Shown: piece by piece, positions 36,799 to 47,462 of the stretch
How positions within the stretch are numbered: position 1 is the stretch's first letter
How the letters are laid out: every line of letters starts with the position of its first letter
Source: an uncultured Acetobacteroides sp.
Lineage (GTDB): Bacteria; Bacteroidota; Bacteroidia; Bacteroidales; ZOR0009
Direction of reading: 5' to 3'
Assembly (NCBI RefSeq): GCF_963678165.1
Contig: NZ_OY782755.1
Span: forward strand, 3,477,996-3,541,995
DNA: 64,000 bases
Made by a program: the position numbers and the translations under genes
Notes under the pieces: generated by a model
Databases searched by the model: none
The model's input: the letters and a program-made list of their open reading frames with translations, nothing else
What the model was told of the DNA's origin: nothing

Positions 36799-37179
36799 CT
36801 ACGTCCGCTCGTCGGGAATGAAGTTCAGCGACACCGAGTTTACGCAGTGACGGGTATTGGTTGGGGTAAACCCCTCGCCCTCGAAAACATGCCCCAAGTG
36901 CCCGCCACATTTGGCGCACGAAATCTCAACCCTTCGCCCATCAGGATCTGGCGTACGCCTCACGGCATCTTCAATCTCATTATCGAAGGCAGGCCATCCA
37001 CAGCCCGAGTTAAACTTGCTATCGGAGCGGTAGAGCGGCGCCTTGCACTGCCGGCAAACGTAGATTCCCCTCTCGAAATGATCGTCGTACTTTCCACTAA
37101 AGGGGCGCTCGGTCCCCTTCTTGACAAGGACATACTCCTCATCGCGCGTAAGCCTTCTGAATTCCACTCTTTTCATCAT
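36799..37179 (-). CDS. msrB: Peptide-methionine (R)-S-oxide reductase MsrB
   Basis: A 126-residue MsrB that repairs methionine-R-sulfoxide. The structural zinc ligands are the CxxC pairs at 42/45 and 88/91, the SGCGWPAF motif is at 58-65, and the catalytic Cys is 112 in RHCVNSVSL. There is no signal peptide, so it is cytosolic, and it is not fused to MsrA. It stands alone. Confidence 0.95.
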   Translation of the reverse strand: MMKRVEFRRLTRDEEYVLVKKGTERPFSGKYDDHFERGIYVCRQCKAPLYRSDSKFNSGCGWPAFDNEIEDAVRRTPDPDGRRVEISCAKCGGHLGHVFEGEGFTPTNTRHCVNSVSLNFIPDERT

Positions 37180-37563
37180 CTTCTGTTTTTCCGATTTAGG
37201 CTATCCCCCTACTCCAGCGCAGCGCTAGCATCACCAGCGGTGACCTCTCTAGCGGTTTTTTCTACGGAAGAAAGAGCTAAAGGTTCACTAACCTCTGCTA
37301 AGCAATGCCTACTAACAAAAATTGCAGGGTATATCTTCCGCTATGGACAGCCAAGTAAATGTAAAGGGTAAACTAAAACGGTTGTAGACTTCAGCACCAC
37401 CTACAGGAGGAACCGTGTCTCAAACCGATACATTTAATGCTGTAACGAATGGTAAATTTGTTAATTTTACCCAGTCCTACACATTTCCGCAACCACCATC
37501 AGAATATTGGTAGGTTGCTCAGGACTGGAATAGGCTAACCAATCTGTAAAACATATCGAATAA
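37180..37563. other. Gene-free region before the secreted cluster
   Basis: 384 bases with no gene seen on either strand. It probably holds the msrB promoter and the promoter of the three-gene cluster that starts at 37564, but no clear -33/-7 pair was found. Confidence 0.4.
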
Positions 37564-39600
37564 ATGGCAAAGTACTTATTAACCTTCGCAGCAGCAATCT
37601 TACTTTTCGCGGCATGCCAAAAAGAGAAAGAGGGGATTGACAGCTTCCCCATTCTTGCAACCAATCCCATGGTGGATGTAGACTCTTCAGGCATAACATT
37701 AAACATGACCTTTACAAGTAAAGGATCCTGCAAAATTCAAGAAGCCGGTTTTTGTATTGATTCAACCAGTATTAAATCGTTTACAGCCGAAAAATCTACA
37801 ACTATAGAAGATTTAGCCAATGAAAGTTCCTATAGTAAAAGGATAAAGAGGCTATTCTTGCTGGGAAAAGAATACTACGTCCGCTCCTACGTAAAGGTGA
37901 AGGATGCCATAATCCTCGGTAACGAAATCAGCTTCACCGGCCAACGCGACATAACTCCAATAATTACAGAATGTACACCAAACGAAGGGTTACATCCTAT
38001 TGATACGATATACATAAAGGGGGAGAACTTCGAGTTTTACAAGAATAAAATGAAAGTCCTTAGGATTGACTATGATGGTTGGACTACCCACCCTATGGGC
38101 TTCTCTTACATGGATAAAAACACGATTAAGGTATATGGTTCATTTTGGCATTTAAACCGACTAAAGATTCAATTTGACAACATAGGACTAAGTCCCAATT
38201 TGAATTTAAAATTGAATGAATTAAAAAACATTAGGATTGACAAGCAAAATGCTTATCCAGGCGATACCATTACATTTAACTGGGATAATGTGCTAGACAA
38301 AAGAGACAGTCTGGATGTTAGTATTAACACCTATAACAAAGCTCAGGTTATTGAGAGAACTGAAAAACACATCAAAATTAAACTTCCTAAATGGGGTTGG
38401 TACTCTTGGCAAGTTTCTTTTAGCTGCAACTACCATTACACTTCGAATTCAATCAACGTATTAAGTGTTTTTGATGATTACAATGTGGGAACGATAAATG
38501 CAGGAGAGAGTTTTAGAATACGCACAAAGTTTCCAATAGACGAGGAAGATGTAAATGGCCTAAAGATTTACAACTTAAACTATAATATACTGGACAATTC
38601 GTATGTCAGTTTAGAACCCAAATATGTTGATAGTCGAACTATCGAATTTACACCATCTGAAATCGCTGCTGACAATGCCAAACCTAACGAAGATTTGTCA
38701 TCAACTTTTGCTATTTACAACAAAGGCGACTACCATTCTAGTATAAAATTGGGGACCATAACTTTTAAGTATAACTTTCGCACAGGGACTAGAATGGGGG
38801 TAATTCCGAACCAAACACCACCATCTGTAGTTGTTACTGATAATGGTTTTTGTAACTATAGCAATGGTCTTAGTGTGGGATCTATTCCTTTGGAGAATCA
38901 ATTGCATGTGAAACCTAACATCCTAAATATCCCATCATGTATTAATAATTTTGGATTAACGAAAGATCCTATAAACCACAAAACCTACTTCTATACTTGT
39001 TATTACTATGATTATGGCTATATCTATGTTACAGATGAAAAATTCAACCATATAGAAACCATCGAATTCAAGCCAACACCATATGTAGTCAACTATTGTT
39101 CATCGTTTATATACAACAGCAAAATCTTTTTCTTAGGGCATACAGGTTACCAATCTAATAATACACGCGATGTATTTTCCATAGATTTAACCACCAAGGA
39201 ATACAAAAAAGAAGATATTACTTTACCTTGGAGCAATGTGGGCAAAGAGGGGTACTACGATTACTTCATGGAAGCAATAAAATCGCACAACATTGGTGGA
39301 GACATTTATATCGATGCCCTATCTAAAGGCGTAAATTCGATTTATAAGCTCAACAAAAACACCATGCAGTTCGAATACTTTGCCGACTTCCCACATAACC
39401 CTAACAACAGCCCGTTAATCACCTATGAATTTAACGACAAATGGTGCGTAATAGCGAACGATAAGGTATGGGTATTTAACGGAAGCACATGGAACGAATG
39501 GGCAAATGCACCTAAGGATTGTACAATGTACTTTGAGTACAATGGCAAGATGTACTTTACTCAAAAGGGGTACTTCAGCTTATACATGCGCCCTTTATAG
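37564..39600 (+). CDS. Large lipoprotein with IPT/TIG-like and kelch-like parts
   Basis: A 678-residue lipoprotein with signal peptide and lipobox LLFAAC (Cys 19). Residues about 30-135 look like a beta-sandwich; around 135-230 an IPT/TIG-like segment begins (ITECTPNEGLHPIDTIYIKG). From about residue 430 to the end there are kelch-like blades, with recurring aromatic/Gly positions (KTYFYTCYY, IFFLGHTGY, WCVIANDKVWVFNGSTW, KMYFTQKGYF). Function is unknown. It is AT-richer than its surroundings and is followed at 34 bases by an outer membrane barrel. Confidence 0.8.
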   Translation: MAKYLLTFAAAILLFAACQKEKEGIDSFPILATNPMVDVDSSGITLNMTFTSKGSCKIQEAGFCIDSTSIKSFTAEKSTTIEDLANESSYSKRIKRLFLLGKEYYVRSYVKVKDAIILGNEISFTGQRDITPIITECTPNEGLHPIDTIYIKGENFEFYKNKMKVLRIDYDGWTTHPMGFSYMDKNTIKVYGSFWHLNRLKIQFDNIGLSPNLNLKLNELKNIRIDKQNAYPGDTITFNWDNVLDKRDSLDVSINTYNKAQVIERTEKHIKIKLPKWGWYSWQVSFSCNYHYTSNSINVLSVFDDYNVGTINAGESFRIRTKFPIDEEDVNGLKIYNLNYNILDNSYVSLEPKYVDSRTIEFTPSEIAADNAKPNEDLSSTFAIYNKGDYHSSIKLGTITFKYNFRTGTRMGVIPNQTPPSVVVTDNGFCNYSNGLSVGSIPLENQLHVKPNILNIPSCINNFGLTKDPINHKTYFYTCYYYDYGYIYVTDEKFNHIETIEFKPTPYVVNYCSSFIYNSKIFFLGHTGYQSNNTRDVFSIDLTTKEYKKEDITLPWSNVGKEGYYDYFMEAIKSHNIGGDIYIDALSKGVNSIYKLNKNTMQFEYFADFPHNPNNSPLITYEFNDKWCVIANDKVWVFNGSTWNEWANAPKDCTMYFEYNGKMYFTQKGYFSLYMRPL

Positions 39601-39634
39601 AGATCAAATATATTTCTTCTTAATCAATCCAATA

Positions 39635-40339
39635 ATGAAAAGGTTTTCAACAATAATAGCATTAGTAATCATTTGTATGCCTGCATTCAGCTCTGGCTAC
39701 AAGTACCTCAAGGTAGAGGTAAACCGATTAAGCGGTAGTCCTACAGGCGATAAGATGGTTAGCACATCGGCCATTACAAGCGAATCGCTTTACAACAACT
39801 ACTCGAAAATGAGCGGTTTTTCGGTAGGAGCTAGCTACCTATTGGGCTACCATATAGAAGTGGGGGCTGCCTTTTCTCATTCGAACATGAAAGATTGGAG
39901 AGGTTCTTCCAACAGCTACTTTCCGGGAGCATCCTCTCAGATTAATATGCTACAGGTATTCGGAAACATCAACCTTCCTATTTTTCGGTACAACGTTTTA
40001 AACACGATAAGCCTCTACTTAGGAGGAAGCCTCAGCTACGGTAGTGTGGCAAATAGCGTATACGCATCGTTTGTAAAAACGGAGAACGCTTACGAGTTTA
40101 TGAAGACCAGCTCAGCTTACCTCTATAAGCGAAACGCTGGCGGTGCCGGACTGCGATTTGGTGCAAACATCGACATACCCTACTACAATCTTGGAGTAAA
40201 CATTGGTAAATCGTTCAACATAAACAAGGTTGAAAAGAAGGGATTTATTTACGATGATGCTTTTAGCACCTCCCTTTGGGAAGTTGGTGTCTATTTCAAA
40301 CTCCCTAAACAATCACGTAGAATTATCAAATCAAACTAA
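39635..40339 (+). CDS. Putative outer membrane beta-barrel protein
   Basis: A 234-residue protein with a signal peptide (residues 1-20, MKRFSTIIALVIICMPAFSS) and alternating polar/hydrophobic strands with many aromatic ends, as in small OmpW/OmpX-like barrels. The ATG at 39635 is chosen; the longer frame from 39506 runs through the end of the upstream gene. It is three bases upstream of a WD40-like gene, so the three form an operon. The function is unknown. Confidence 0.72.
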   Translation: MKRFSTIIALVIICMPAFSSGYKYLKVEVNRLSGSPTGDKMVSTSAITSESLYNNYSKMSGFSVGASYLLGYHIEVGAAFSHSNMKDWRGSSNSYFPGASSQINMLQVFGNINLPIFRYNVLNTISLYLGGSLSYGSVANSVYASFVKTENAYEFMKTSSAYLYKRNAGGAGLRFGANIDIPYYNLGVNIGKSFNINKVEKKGFIYDDAFSTSLWEVGVYFKLPKQSRRIIKSN

Positions 40340-40342
40340 TTA

Positions 40343-41320
40343 ATGAAAGCAATACTTATAGCTGCATTTTCACTTGCGTTCGCCTCCAGCTGCTTTTCGC
40401 AAAAAAACAGCATCAACGATATTGTAAGATTAAATAAGGGCAAGACGATCTACGATTTGGATGTATCAAAGGGTAGAACTATGCTTGCCTATGGTGTGGG
40501 TAACCGAGTGGTAATCCTGAATCCAGACAACATCGATGACTCGACCGGAATTGCCGTACCCGACAAGGTTACAAGTATTGATATTTCGGAAGACTCTTCG
40601 AAAGTTACTTTCGGTACAATGACGGGAAAGGTTGGCATTATCGATATTAAATCGAAGACAATAGAAGGCGTATTCACGCCGCATAAGGAGGTTGTTACGT
40701 CAGCGAGATTGATAAATGGGAATAAGGGCATTGTAAGCAGCTCGTACGATAGCAACCTCTGCTACACCGACACCGAATCGAAGGCAACCACCATCATTCA
40801 AAAATTTGAGAAGGAAATAAACTCTATTGCCGTACAAGACAGCCTCCTCCAGTTTATCACCATTGGTGGTGATGGGATGCTTAACGTATGGAACTCGAAA
40901 AATCTCCAAAGCATCGGTAAGATGAAGGTTGACAACAGCTGGGGAAGAGATCTCGTTTACTGGAGCAATAAGCGCATTTCGACCTGTGGCGATGCTGGCA
41001 CCATTCGCACCATAAATATAGGAAACCCATCAATGCCATACGAAGAAGAAAAGGAGAAGCATGTCCTCTCCAGAATTTATTCTATAGACATACTTTCTTC
41101 TAGATATGGCAACATTTCAGCATCAACTGATAACTATGGCAAAGTAAAGGTTAAATGCAATATTGCATTTAATGAATCCGTATATGGCCATAACATAAAC
41201 GACCTAACCTACAAAATTCGTTTTATTGGAAATTCGGAATCTCTTATTGTTGCGGTTGCAACACAAAAAAATGGACTTTATATCATTCCAGTATCAAAGA
41301 TGTCTACGCTCAAGCTATAA
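40343..41320 (+). CDS. Secreted WD40-like beta-propeller protein
   Basis: A 325-residue protein with a signal peptide (about residues 1-19, ASSCFSQ) and WD40/YVTN-like repeats: KGRTMLAYGVGNRVVILNPD, SEDSSKVTFGTMTGKVGIID, then a blade ending GGDGMLNVWNSKN. Such propellers bind other proteins. With the lipoprotein and barrel upstream it makes a three-gene envelope cluster of unknown purpose. A terminator follows at 41351. Confidence 0.75.
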   Translation: MKAILIAAFSLAFASSCFSQKNSINDIVRLNKGKTIYDLDVSKGRTMLAYGVGNRVVILNPDNIDDSTGIAVPDKVTSIDISEDSSKVTFGTMTGKVGIIDIKSKTIEGVFTPHKEVVTSARLINGNKGIVSSSYDSNLCYTDTESKATTIIQKFEKEINSIAVQDSLLQFITIGGDGMLNVWNSKNLQSIGKMKVDNSWGRDLVYWSNKRISTCGDAGTIRTINIGNPSMPYEEEKEKHVLSRIYSIDILSSRYGNISASTDNYGKVKVKCNIAFNESVYGHNINDLTYKIRFIGNSESLIVAVATQKNGLYIIPVSKMSTLKL

Positions 41321-41350
41321 GATACCTCCCAAAAGGAGTTTGGGGAAAAT

Positions 41351-41385
41351 AAAAAGGCTGTCTCGTTTTCGAAACAGCCTTTTTG
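41351..41385. terminator. Terminator between the WD40-like gene and the ABC-F gene
   Basis: Stem AAAAAGGCTGT / ACAGCCTTTTT; convergent genes on either side. Confidence 0.88.
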
Positions 41386-41434
41386 GTATTCGATAATTCT
41401 ATTATTCATTTCGTACGAAATACGAGACACCCCC

Positions 41435-43381
<1,947 letters not shown>

Positions 43382-43772
43382 TGTACGCTAAAATTATTGG
43401 CGGCAAAAGTACGAAAACTTGGGCGATATTCTTTCGCCGTCCATATAGGCATAGCCGTCAAACTAACAGCTATGTATAACTATATTTTTGAAGGGAAAAC
43501 ATTAATAGTAAGCATAAACGCATAATTGAATATGCTTATCCCCTCCTAGGGAGGGGCAAGGGGTGGGTAAATAAGTAAAACCATACATTCCGTCTATTTG
43601 AAGTAACCATAACCCACCCCTACCCCTCCGGAGGAGGGGATAACCAGTTTCAATTATGCGGTAGTGCTTACTTTCAGTACATTTCCTTAAAATAAATATT
43701 CTACACTCTAGCCCTTAAAGCGAAATCCATGGCACGCTGGCGCAGAAAGGTAGAAATCCATATATTTTGTGC
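43382..43772. other. Intergenic region with two-armed element
   Basis: No gene. It holds the inverted-repeat element at 43509-43670 and the -7 box for the gene at 43802. Confidence 0.6.
43509..43670. repeat. Two-armed dispersed element type 1, complete copy
   Basis: Outer inverted arms TAAGCATAAACGCATAATTG (43509-43528) and its near-complement ending at 43670, both reading GCATAATTGAA inward. Inside, each arm has a short palindrome CCCCTCCTAGGGAGGGG or CCCCTCCGGAGGAGGGG and the segment AGGGGTGGGT / ACCCACCCCT. The total of 162 bp with no frame resembles a MITE-like or REP-like unit. Relatives are at 61194-61355 and, as solo arms, elsewhere. Confidence 0.82.
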
Positions 43773-43780
43773 TACTTTTG
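43773..43780 (+). promoter_or_regulatory. -7 box of the LytM-like gene
   Basis: TACTTTTG, 21 bases before the ATG at 43802; it excludes the upstream in-frame ATG at 43769. Confidence 0.6.
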
Positions 43781-43801
43781 CCCAAAATAACACTTACCTA
43801 T

Positions 43802-44725
43802 ATGAAAAAGCTATCAGCGCTTATCCTTTTCACAGGGATTACCCTGTGCACTTTTGCCCAGAACGACGAGGTAAAGGTCGATTACACCTACGTTGAGAAC
43901 GGAGTTGAAATCAACGCCACCAACCAAAGCAGCACCCCTAAGATCATAAACCTTAAGCTCACGGTTTTAGACAACTACTCTACGTTTGACGACAACCCAA
44001 CCACCAAAACGGTAATGCCCAACAACACCTCGAGCATCTGCAAGCTTACCATCATAAATAAAGACAGAAGAGCAGATTTCAACTATCGGTATCAGTACGT
44101 ATCGGGGACGAGCGATGTTCGCTACAATCCCCAGATGGTATACCTGCTACCCGTAAGGGAGGGAAAAAGTACGAGAATTGGAAGCGGAACATCTATCGGA
44201 AGCTACCTCAAGAAGGACCTCGAAGACAAGGCGATGGGCTACGTCTTCGAAGCTGAACCCAACGACACCATTTATGCCACCCGCAAGGGCGTTGTGTACG
44301 ACATCGTGGATGGTAACGAGGATTATTCCATCGAGTTCTATAAGCGCGAGCAAAACAGGCTATCGATTTACCATAAAGACGGAACAATATCCCAGTACTT
44401 TAGAATAAAGAAGGGATCGGCGCTGGTCAAGAATGGCGATGAGGTAGAGGCAGGCCAACCGTTGGCATTAGCTGCAGGCAAAATGGGGGGAAAGGCCAAC
44501 TTCCTTATATCCTTCTACTACTTCGACGAGAGAAAAGCTAGGCTGCAAAAAAAGCCTTTCGAGCTTACCCGCTACCTTCCTAAGTTTGCTACGGCAGAAA
44601 GCCAGCCAACCGAGCTTGCCTTCAACCAAACGTACACCTCAACGCATCCCGTTGATATAGTTACGCTCGAAATGACGAAAAAGGAGAAGAAAAAGTACCT
44701 AGAAAAGAAGGGGATTAAGAAGTAG
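43802..44725 (+). CDS. Secreted protein with degenerate M23/LytM-like domain
   Basis: A 307-residue protein with a signal peptide (residues 1-19, CTFAQ). Residues about 140-250 show the LytM beta fold (TIYATRKGVVYDIV, RLSIYHKDGTISQYFRIKKG, VKNGDEVEAGQPLALA) but the zinc ligands HxxxD and HxH are absent: the usual HLHYEV position reads NFLISFYY. It is therefore likely a non-catalytic LytM-type protein, perhaps an activator or scaffold. The long ATG at 43769 lies before the -7 box and was rejected. Confidence 0.8.
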   Translation: MKKLSALILFTGITLCTFAQNDEVKVDYTYVENGVEINATNQSSTPKIINLKLTVLDNYSTFDDNPTTKTVMPNNTSSICKLTIINKDRRADFNYRYQYVSGTSDVRYNPQMVYLLPVREGKSTRIGSGTSIGSYLKKDLEDKAMGYVFEAEPNDTIYATRKGVVYDIVDGNEDYSIEFYKREQNRLSIYHKDGTISQYFRIKKGSALVKNGDEVEAGQPLALAAGKMGGKANFLISFYYFDERKARLQKKPFELTRYLPKFATAESQPTELAFNQTYTSTHPVDIVTLEMTKKEKKKYLEKKGIKK

Positions 44726-45385
44726 GGGGCCAATACAAACAAATTTACCTTGCTAAGCACGGACAGTAGCCCCATAGCAGGCAAGCAAGGGATGGTAGGC
44801 AGCAAGCTGGCCCCATAATGCTGCCTTCGCATCGGTTATACTCACCCAACGGATGGCAAAAGGCACTCTTATCGCACGACGACCCTCCCTTTTCACGAGC
44901 TGACCCTCCCTCAGCACGTGAAATACCACACATTTCACGCGCTGACCCTCCCCCTGTACGTGAAATGCCACCCTTCTCACGCGCTGACCCTCCCTCTGCA
45001 CGTAAAATACCACACATTTCACGCGCTGACCCTCCCTCTGCACGTGAAATACCACCCTTTTCATGCGCTGACCCTCCCTCCTCGCATAAAATACCACACA
45101 TTTCACGCGCTGACCCTCCCCCAACACGCAAAATACCACACATTTCACGCGCTGACCCTCCCTCGGCACATAATTCCCCTCCCCCTACGCATAAAACACC
45201 ACCCCTTTTTCTCAATTCATGTTATGCATCGCGCTGCATGAGGGATGCTTCTAGCGCTCTACAGGCACGCAGAAAAAAAACATACAGCTATTCTGAACCT
45301 TTTTGGCAGGCATAGCGTTCTATACTTAAACAAGCCATCAAGAGTTAATTAACGACAGTATTAACCATTTAGAAAATTAGTAGTA
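44726..45385. other. Gene-free region holding tandem array D
   Basis: 660 bases; the array at 44881-45195 takes up about half. Long frames on both strands (for example 44818-45315 plus and 44753-45169 minus) exist only because 42 is a multiple of three. No terminator was seen right after 44725. Confidence 0.6.
44881..45195. repeat. Tandem array D: 42-bp units with one 21-bp half unit
   Basis: GACCCTCCC recurs at 44881, 44902, 44944, 44986, 45028, 45070, 45112 and 45154: one interval of 21 then six of 42. Units carry the inverted pair GTGAAAT / ATTTCAC. In the first five full units a CACATTTC form alternates with a CCCTTYTC form, giving an 84-bp higher order. Confidence 0.88.
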
Positions 45386-45793
45386 ATGGCCAACAATTCT
45401 AAGATCTCGTTCGGCAACAATGCTTCGGAGAACCTAGATGTTGCGTCCAAACTAGTTGGAAAGCATAAGCTAGAAGGTGCTGCTTCACCGCTACATACGC
45501 TTCCCGATGTAAATTGGACGGAAATCGAGGCTGCCGTTCCGAAGGCAATGGCAAAGCAGCGCGAGGCAGAAGAGTACCGCATGAAATCGGACATGCTGTA
45601 CCGCGAGCGCGACAATTTGCTAGCGCCGATCGTAGAAGCTGTACGTCTTAGCAAGAATTTGCTTAAGACAATCCACTCGAAGAACCCAAAGGCGCTTTCG
45701 GAGTGGGGTTTCGAAGTAACCTACAGCGCTCCTACGAAGCCTAGTAAGACCAACCCTAAGAAATCCTCTAATTCCGATAAAAAGGAGGAGTAG
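45386..45793 (+). CDS. Hypothetical protein, 135 residues
   Basis: A small protein with no signal peptide: an ordered middle (ALPDVNWTEIEAAVPKAM is not exact; the stretch reads LPDVNWTEIEAAVPKAMAKQ), a helical REAEEYRMKSDMLYRERDNL segment, then GFEVTYSAPTKPSKTNPKK and a Lys/Ser-rich tail ending DKKEE. Codon use is like that of other real genes here and a terminator follows at 45816, so it is probably expressed. No family was recognised. Confidence 0.65.
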   Translation: MANNSKISFGNNASENLDVASKLVGKHKLEGAASPLHTLPDVNWTEIEAAVPKAMAKQREAEEYRMKSDMLYRERDNLLAPIVEAVRLSKNLLKTIHSKNPKALSEWGFEVTYSAPTKPSKTNPKKSSNSDKKEE

Positions 45794-45815
45794 CGGAACC
45801 GCTCTTAGGTAAACA

Positions 45816-45858
45816 AAAAGCGGACGGAGGGGAAACCTTCTGCCCGCTTTTGTCTTTT
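45816..45858 (+). terminator. Terminator after the 135-residue gene
   Basis: Outer stem AAAAGCGG / CCGCTTTT, inner GAGG / CCTT, followed by a T-rich run. Confidence 0.75.
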
Positions 45859-45993
45859 TGCTGGTAGACGAGGCACCTTTAGCAAAAATGCTGGCAGAAG
45901 TCGGCAGCATGCCCATACGCAGCGCATCTGAAACCCAATGTAGCTCAGCCGAAGAGGGGAATTGTACGTAACATTACAATTTATGCGCAAAAA

Positions 45994-46027
45994 AAAAAGA
46001 GTCTTATCGTACGATAAGACTCTTTTT
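45994..46027 (-). terminator. Terminator of tRNA-Trp
   Basis: A perfect 34-base palindrome (17-bp arms, AAAAAGAGTCTTATCGT and its complement) just 3' of the tRNA on the minus strand, ending in a T run. Confidence 0.85.
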
Positions 46028-46031
46028 GTAG

Positions 46032-46104
46032 CACGGGAGGAGCGACTCGAACGCCCGACACTCGGTTTTGGAGACCGATGCTCTACCAACTGAGCTACAC
46101 CCGT
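46032..46104 (-). tRNA. trnW: tRNA-Trp (CCA)
   Basis: A 73-base cloverleaf: D arm GCTC/GAGC, anticodon stem TCGGT / ACCGA with loop CTCCAAA (anticodon CCA), T arm GGGCG-TTCGAGT-CGCTC. The 3' CCA is not encoded. Acceptor pairs 1-72 to 5-68 and 7-66 form, but position 6-67 is a T-T mismatch. It is isolated from other tRNAs. Confidence 0.9.
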
Positions 46105-46208
46105 GTTTCTCTCAGAAGTGGCGCAAAGATGTGCCATTTTTTTCGATCTTGCAAGCCCTACAGCCGTATTAGGGCTACATTTTCGCCATCTCACTAAGCG
46201 TCAGCGGC

Positions 46209-46421
46209 AATATTTCTAGCAGCTGCCGGGTAAATAAAGCGACGAATTACCAATGATTACGCAGTATGGTTTAATAAAAGCACGTTTTCCCCTCCTTAGG
46301 AGGGGATAAAGAGCCTTGATTCAGGCATTGATTAAAATAGATAGAACGCCCTTTGATTGTTATGCGAAATCACATACACATTGCAAAGGAACCAATGTAA
46401 ATATTTCTAGCAGCTGCCGGG
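46209..46421. repeat. 22-base direct repeat around a solo repeat arm
   Basis: AATATTTCTAGCAGCTGCCG plus GG occurs at 46209-46230 and again at 46400-46421. The second copy is the 3' end (last codons and stop) of the S24 repressor gene. The 169 bases between hold the solo arm of dispersed element type 1 (46287-46330: CCCCTCCTTAGGAGGGG then ATAAAGAGCCTTGATTCAGG). This looks like an insertion with local duplication. Confidence 0.6.
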
Positions 46422-47222
46422 CAGGTTGCTCTTCAGCTGCTCCACATCGGCGGTAAGCCTAGCAATTTGAGCCTTCAGGCTGTTCATCTCCTCGCTAATG
46501 GCGTTGTCTATGGCGAACGAAAGTACCCCTTTTGCCTTCCATACCTCTAGAATGTCCTGCGGCCCTACCCGGTAGGGGTCGTAAAGAGGGTTATCGGAGA
46601 CGAAAAGGAAGGTTCCGTCGCTATCAACATTATTGTAGAGGCGCTTAAATACAACGCCCTCGCTCTCGGTAAGCACCACGTAGGCCTGCCCATCCTTGAT
46701 GCTCATCCAATTCTCCACATACTCGCACACGATGTACGATCCCGAAGCAATTGGCAGCATGCTGTCGCCCTTAATCTGAAACATGCGGTAGGTACGCTCA
46801 GCGCTCATCTCGGCAAGCGGCATTTCGAACGCCGGCAGCTGCTCTACGAACTCCACATCGCCATATCCATCGAGGTATCCGGCCGATGCCTGAACGGGAA
46901 CAACGGTAACCTGCTCGCGGTTGCTGGCGTTGACAACGGTGGTAAGCACCCGGAGCTCCGTCCCCTGCATTTTAGGGCGGAACGACTTAAGCTGCTCCTC
47001 TGGGGTGATGCTCAGATCGACAGAAATAAGCTCGTCAATACGTATTTTAAAGATGCATGATATCTGCATAAGAGCTCCCAGCTTAGGGGTAGCCCTTCCC
47101 TCCTCGTACGATCCGATTACCGAACGATTGGCGCCGATTTTGCCGGCAAGCTCCTCCTGCGTAAGCCCAAACTTCTTGCGCAGGTACTTTAGGTTAGAAG
47201 CAAAGCACTCTTCTATCTTCAT
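46407..47222 (-). CDS. LexA-like repressor: XRE helix-turn-helix plus S24 autoprotease
   Basis: A 271-residue repressor. The N-terminal HTH is LRKKFGLTQEELAGKIGANR and VIGSYEEGRA (residues 14-44). The C-terminal S24 domain has catalytic Ser 154 in KGDSMLP and Lys 193 in VVFKRL, and an Ala-Gly bond at 114-115 (QASAGYLDG) as the likely self-cleavage site. It ends with a coiled-coil tail (about 240-268). Such repressors are inactivated by RecA filaments after DNA damage. It is divergent from a radical SAM/DUF4130 repair pair, with two matching dyads between them. Confidence 0.9.
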   Translation of the reverse strand: MKIEECFASNLKYLRKKFGLTQEELAGKIGANRSVIGSYEEGRATPKLGALMQISCIFKIRIDELISVDLSITPEEQLKSFRPKMQGTELRVLTTVVNASNREQVTVVPVQASAGYLDGYGDVEFVEQLPAFEMPLAEMSAERTYRMFQIKGDSMLPIASGSYIVCEYVENWMSIKDGQAYVVLTESEGVVFKRLYNNVDSDGTFLFVSDNPLYDPYRVGPQDILEVWKAKGVLSFAIDNAISEEMNSLKAQIARLTADVEQLKSNLPGSC

Positions 47223-47270
47223 ATTATGGTGGTTTTAACTCATTACGCCTTAATATTTCAGAACCGCTAC

Positions 47271-47304
47271 GCTCCAATATTCCTGCAAGGGAATAGAATT
47301 GGAG
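47271..47304. repeat. Inverted repeat in the repressor leader
   Basis: CTCCAATATTCC and GGGAATAGAATTGGAG form an imperfect 34-base hairpin upstream of the repressor gene; it may be an operator or an mRNA hairpin. A solo repeat-like segment (CCTCCCTTCATAGGAGG) follows at 47328. Confidence 0.45.
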
Positions 47305-47462
47305 AATTCTTTCTTAATAGCAGCACAACCTCCCTTCATAGGAGGAACAGGGGTAGGAAAAAGAGACGTGAATTGCATCTTTGGCGCCCTTTCCCAATCC
47401 TTTTACCATTCTGCTGCTGAAACTTCAATAAAACAAGCCCAATTAACAACTTTTTTAGCCAT

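Noticed and set aside
39506-39634. Upstream extension of the outer membrane barrel gene
   Set aside because: It overlaps the conserved end of the lipoprotein gene in another frame, and the ATG at 39635 begins a normal signal peptide.
44818-45315. Long repetitive frames on both strands over array D
   Set aside because: Same reason: unit length divisible by three keeps several frames open at once. No start context and no protein family.
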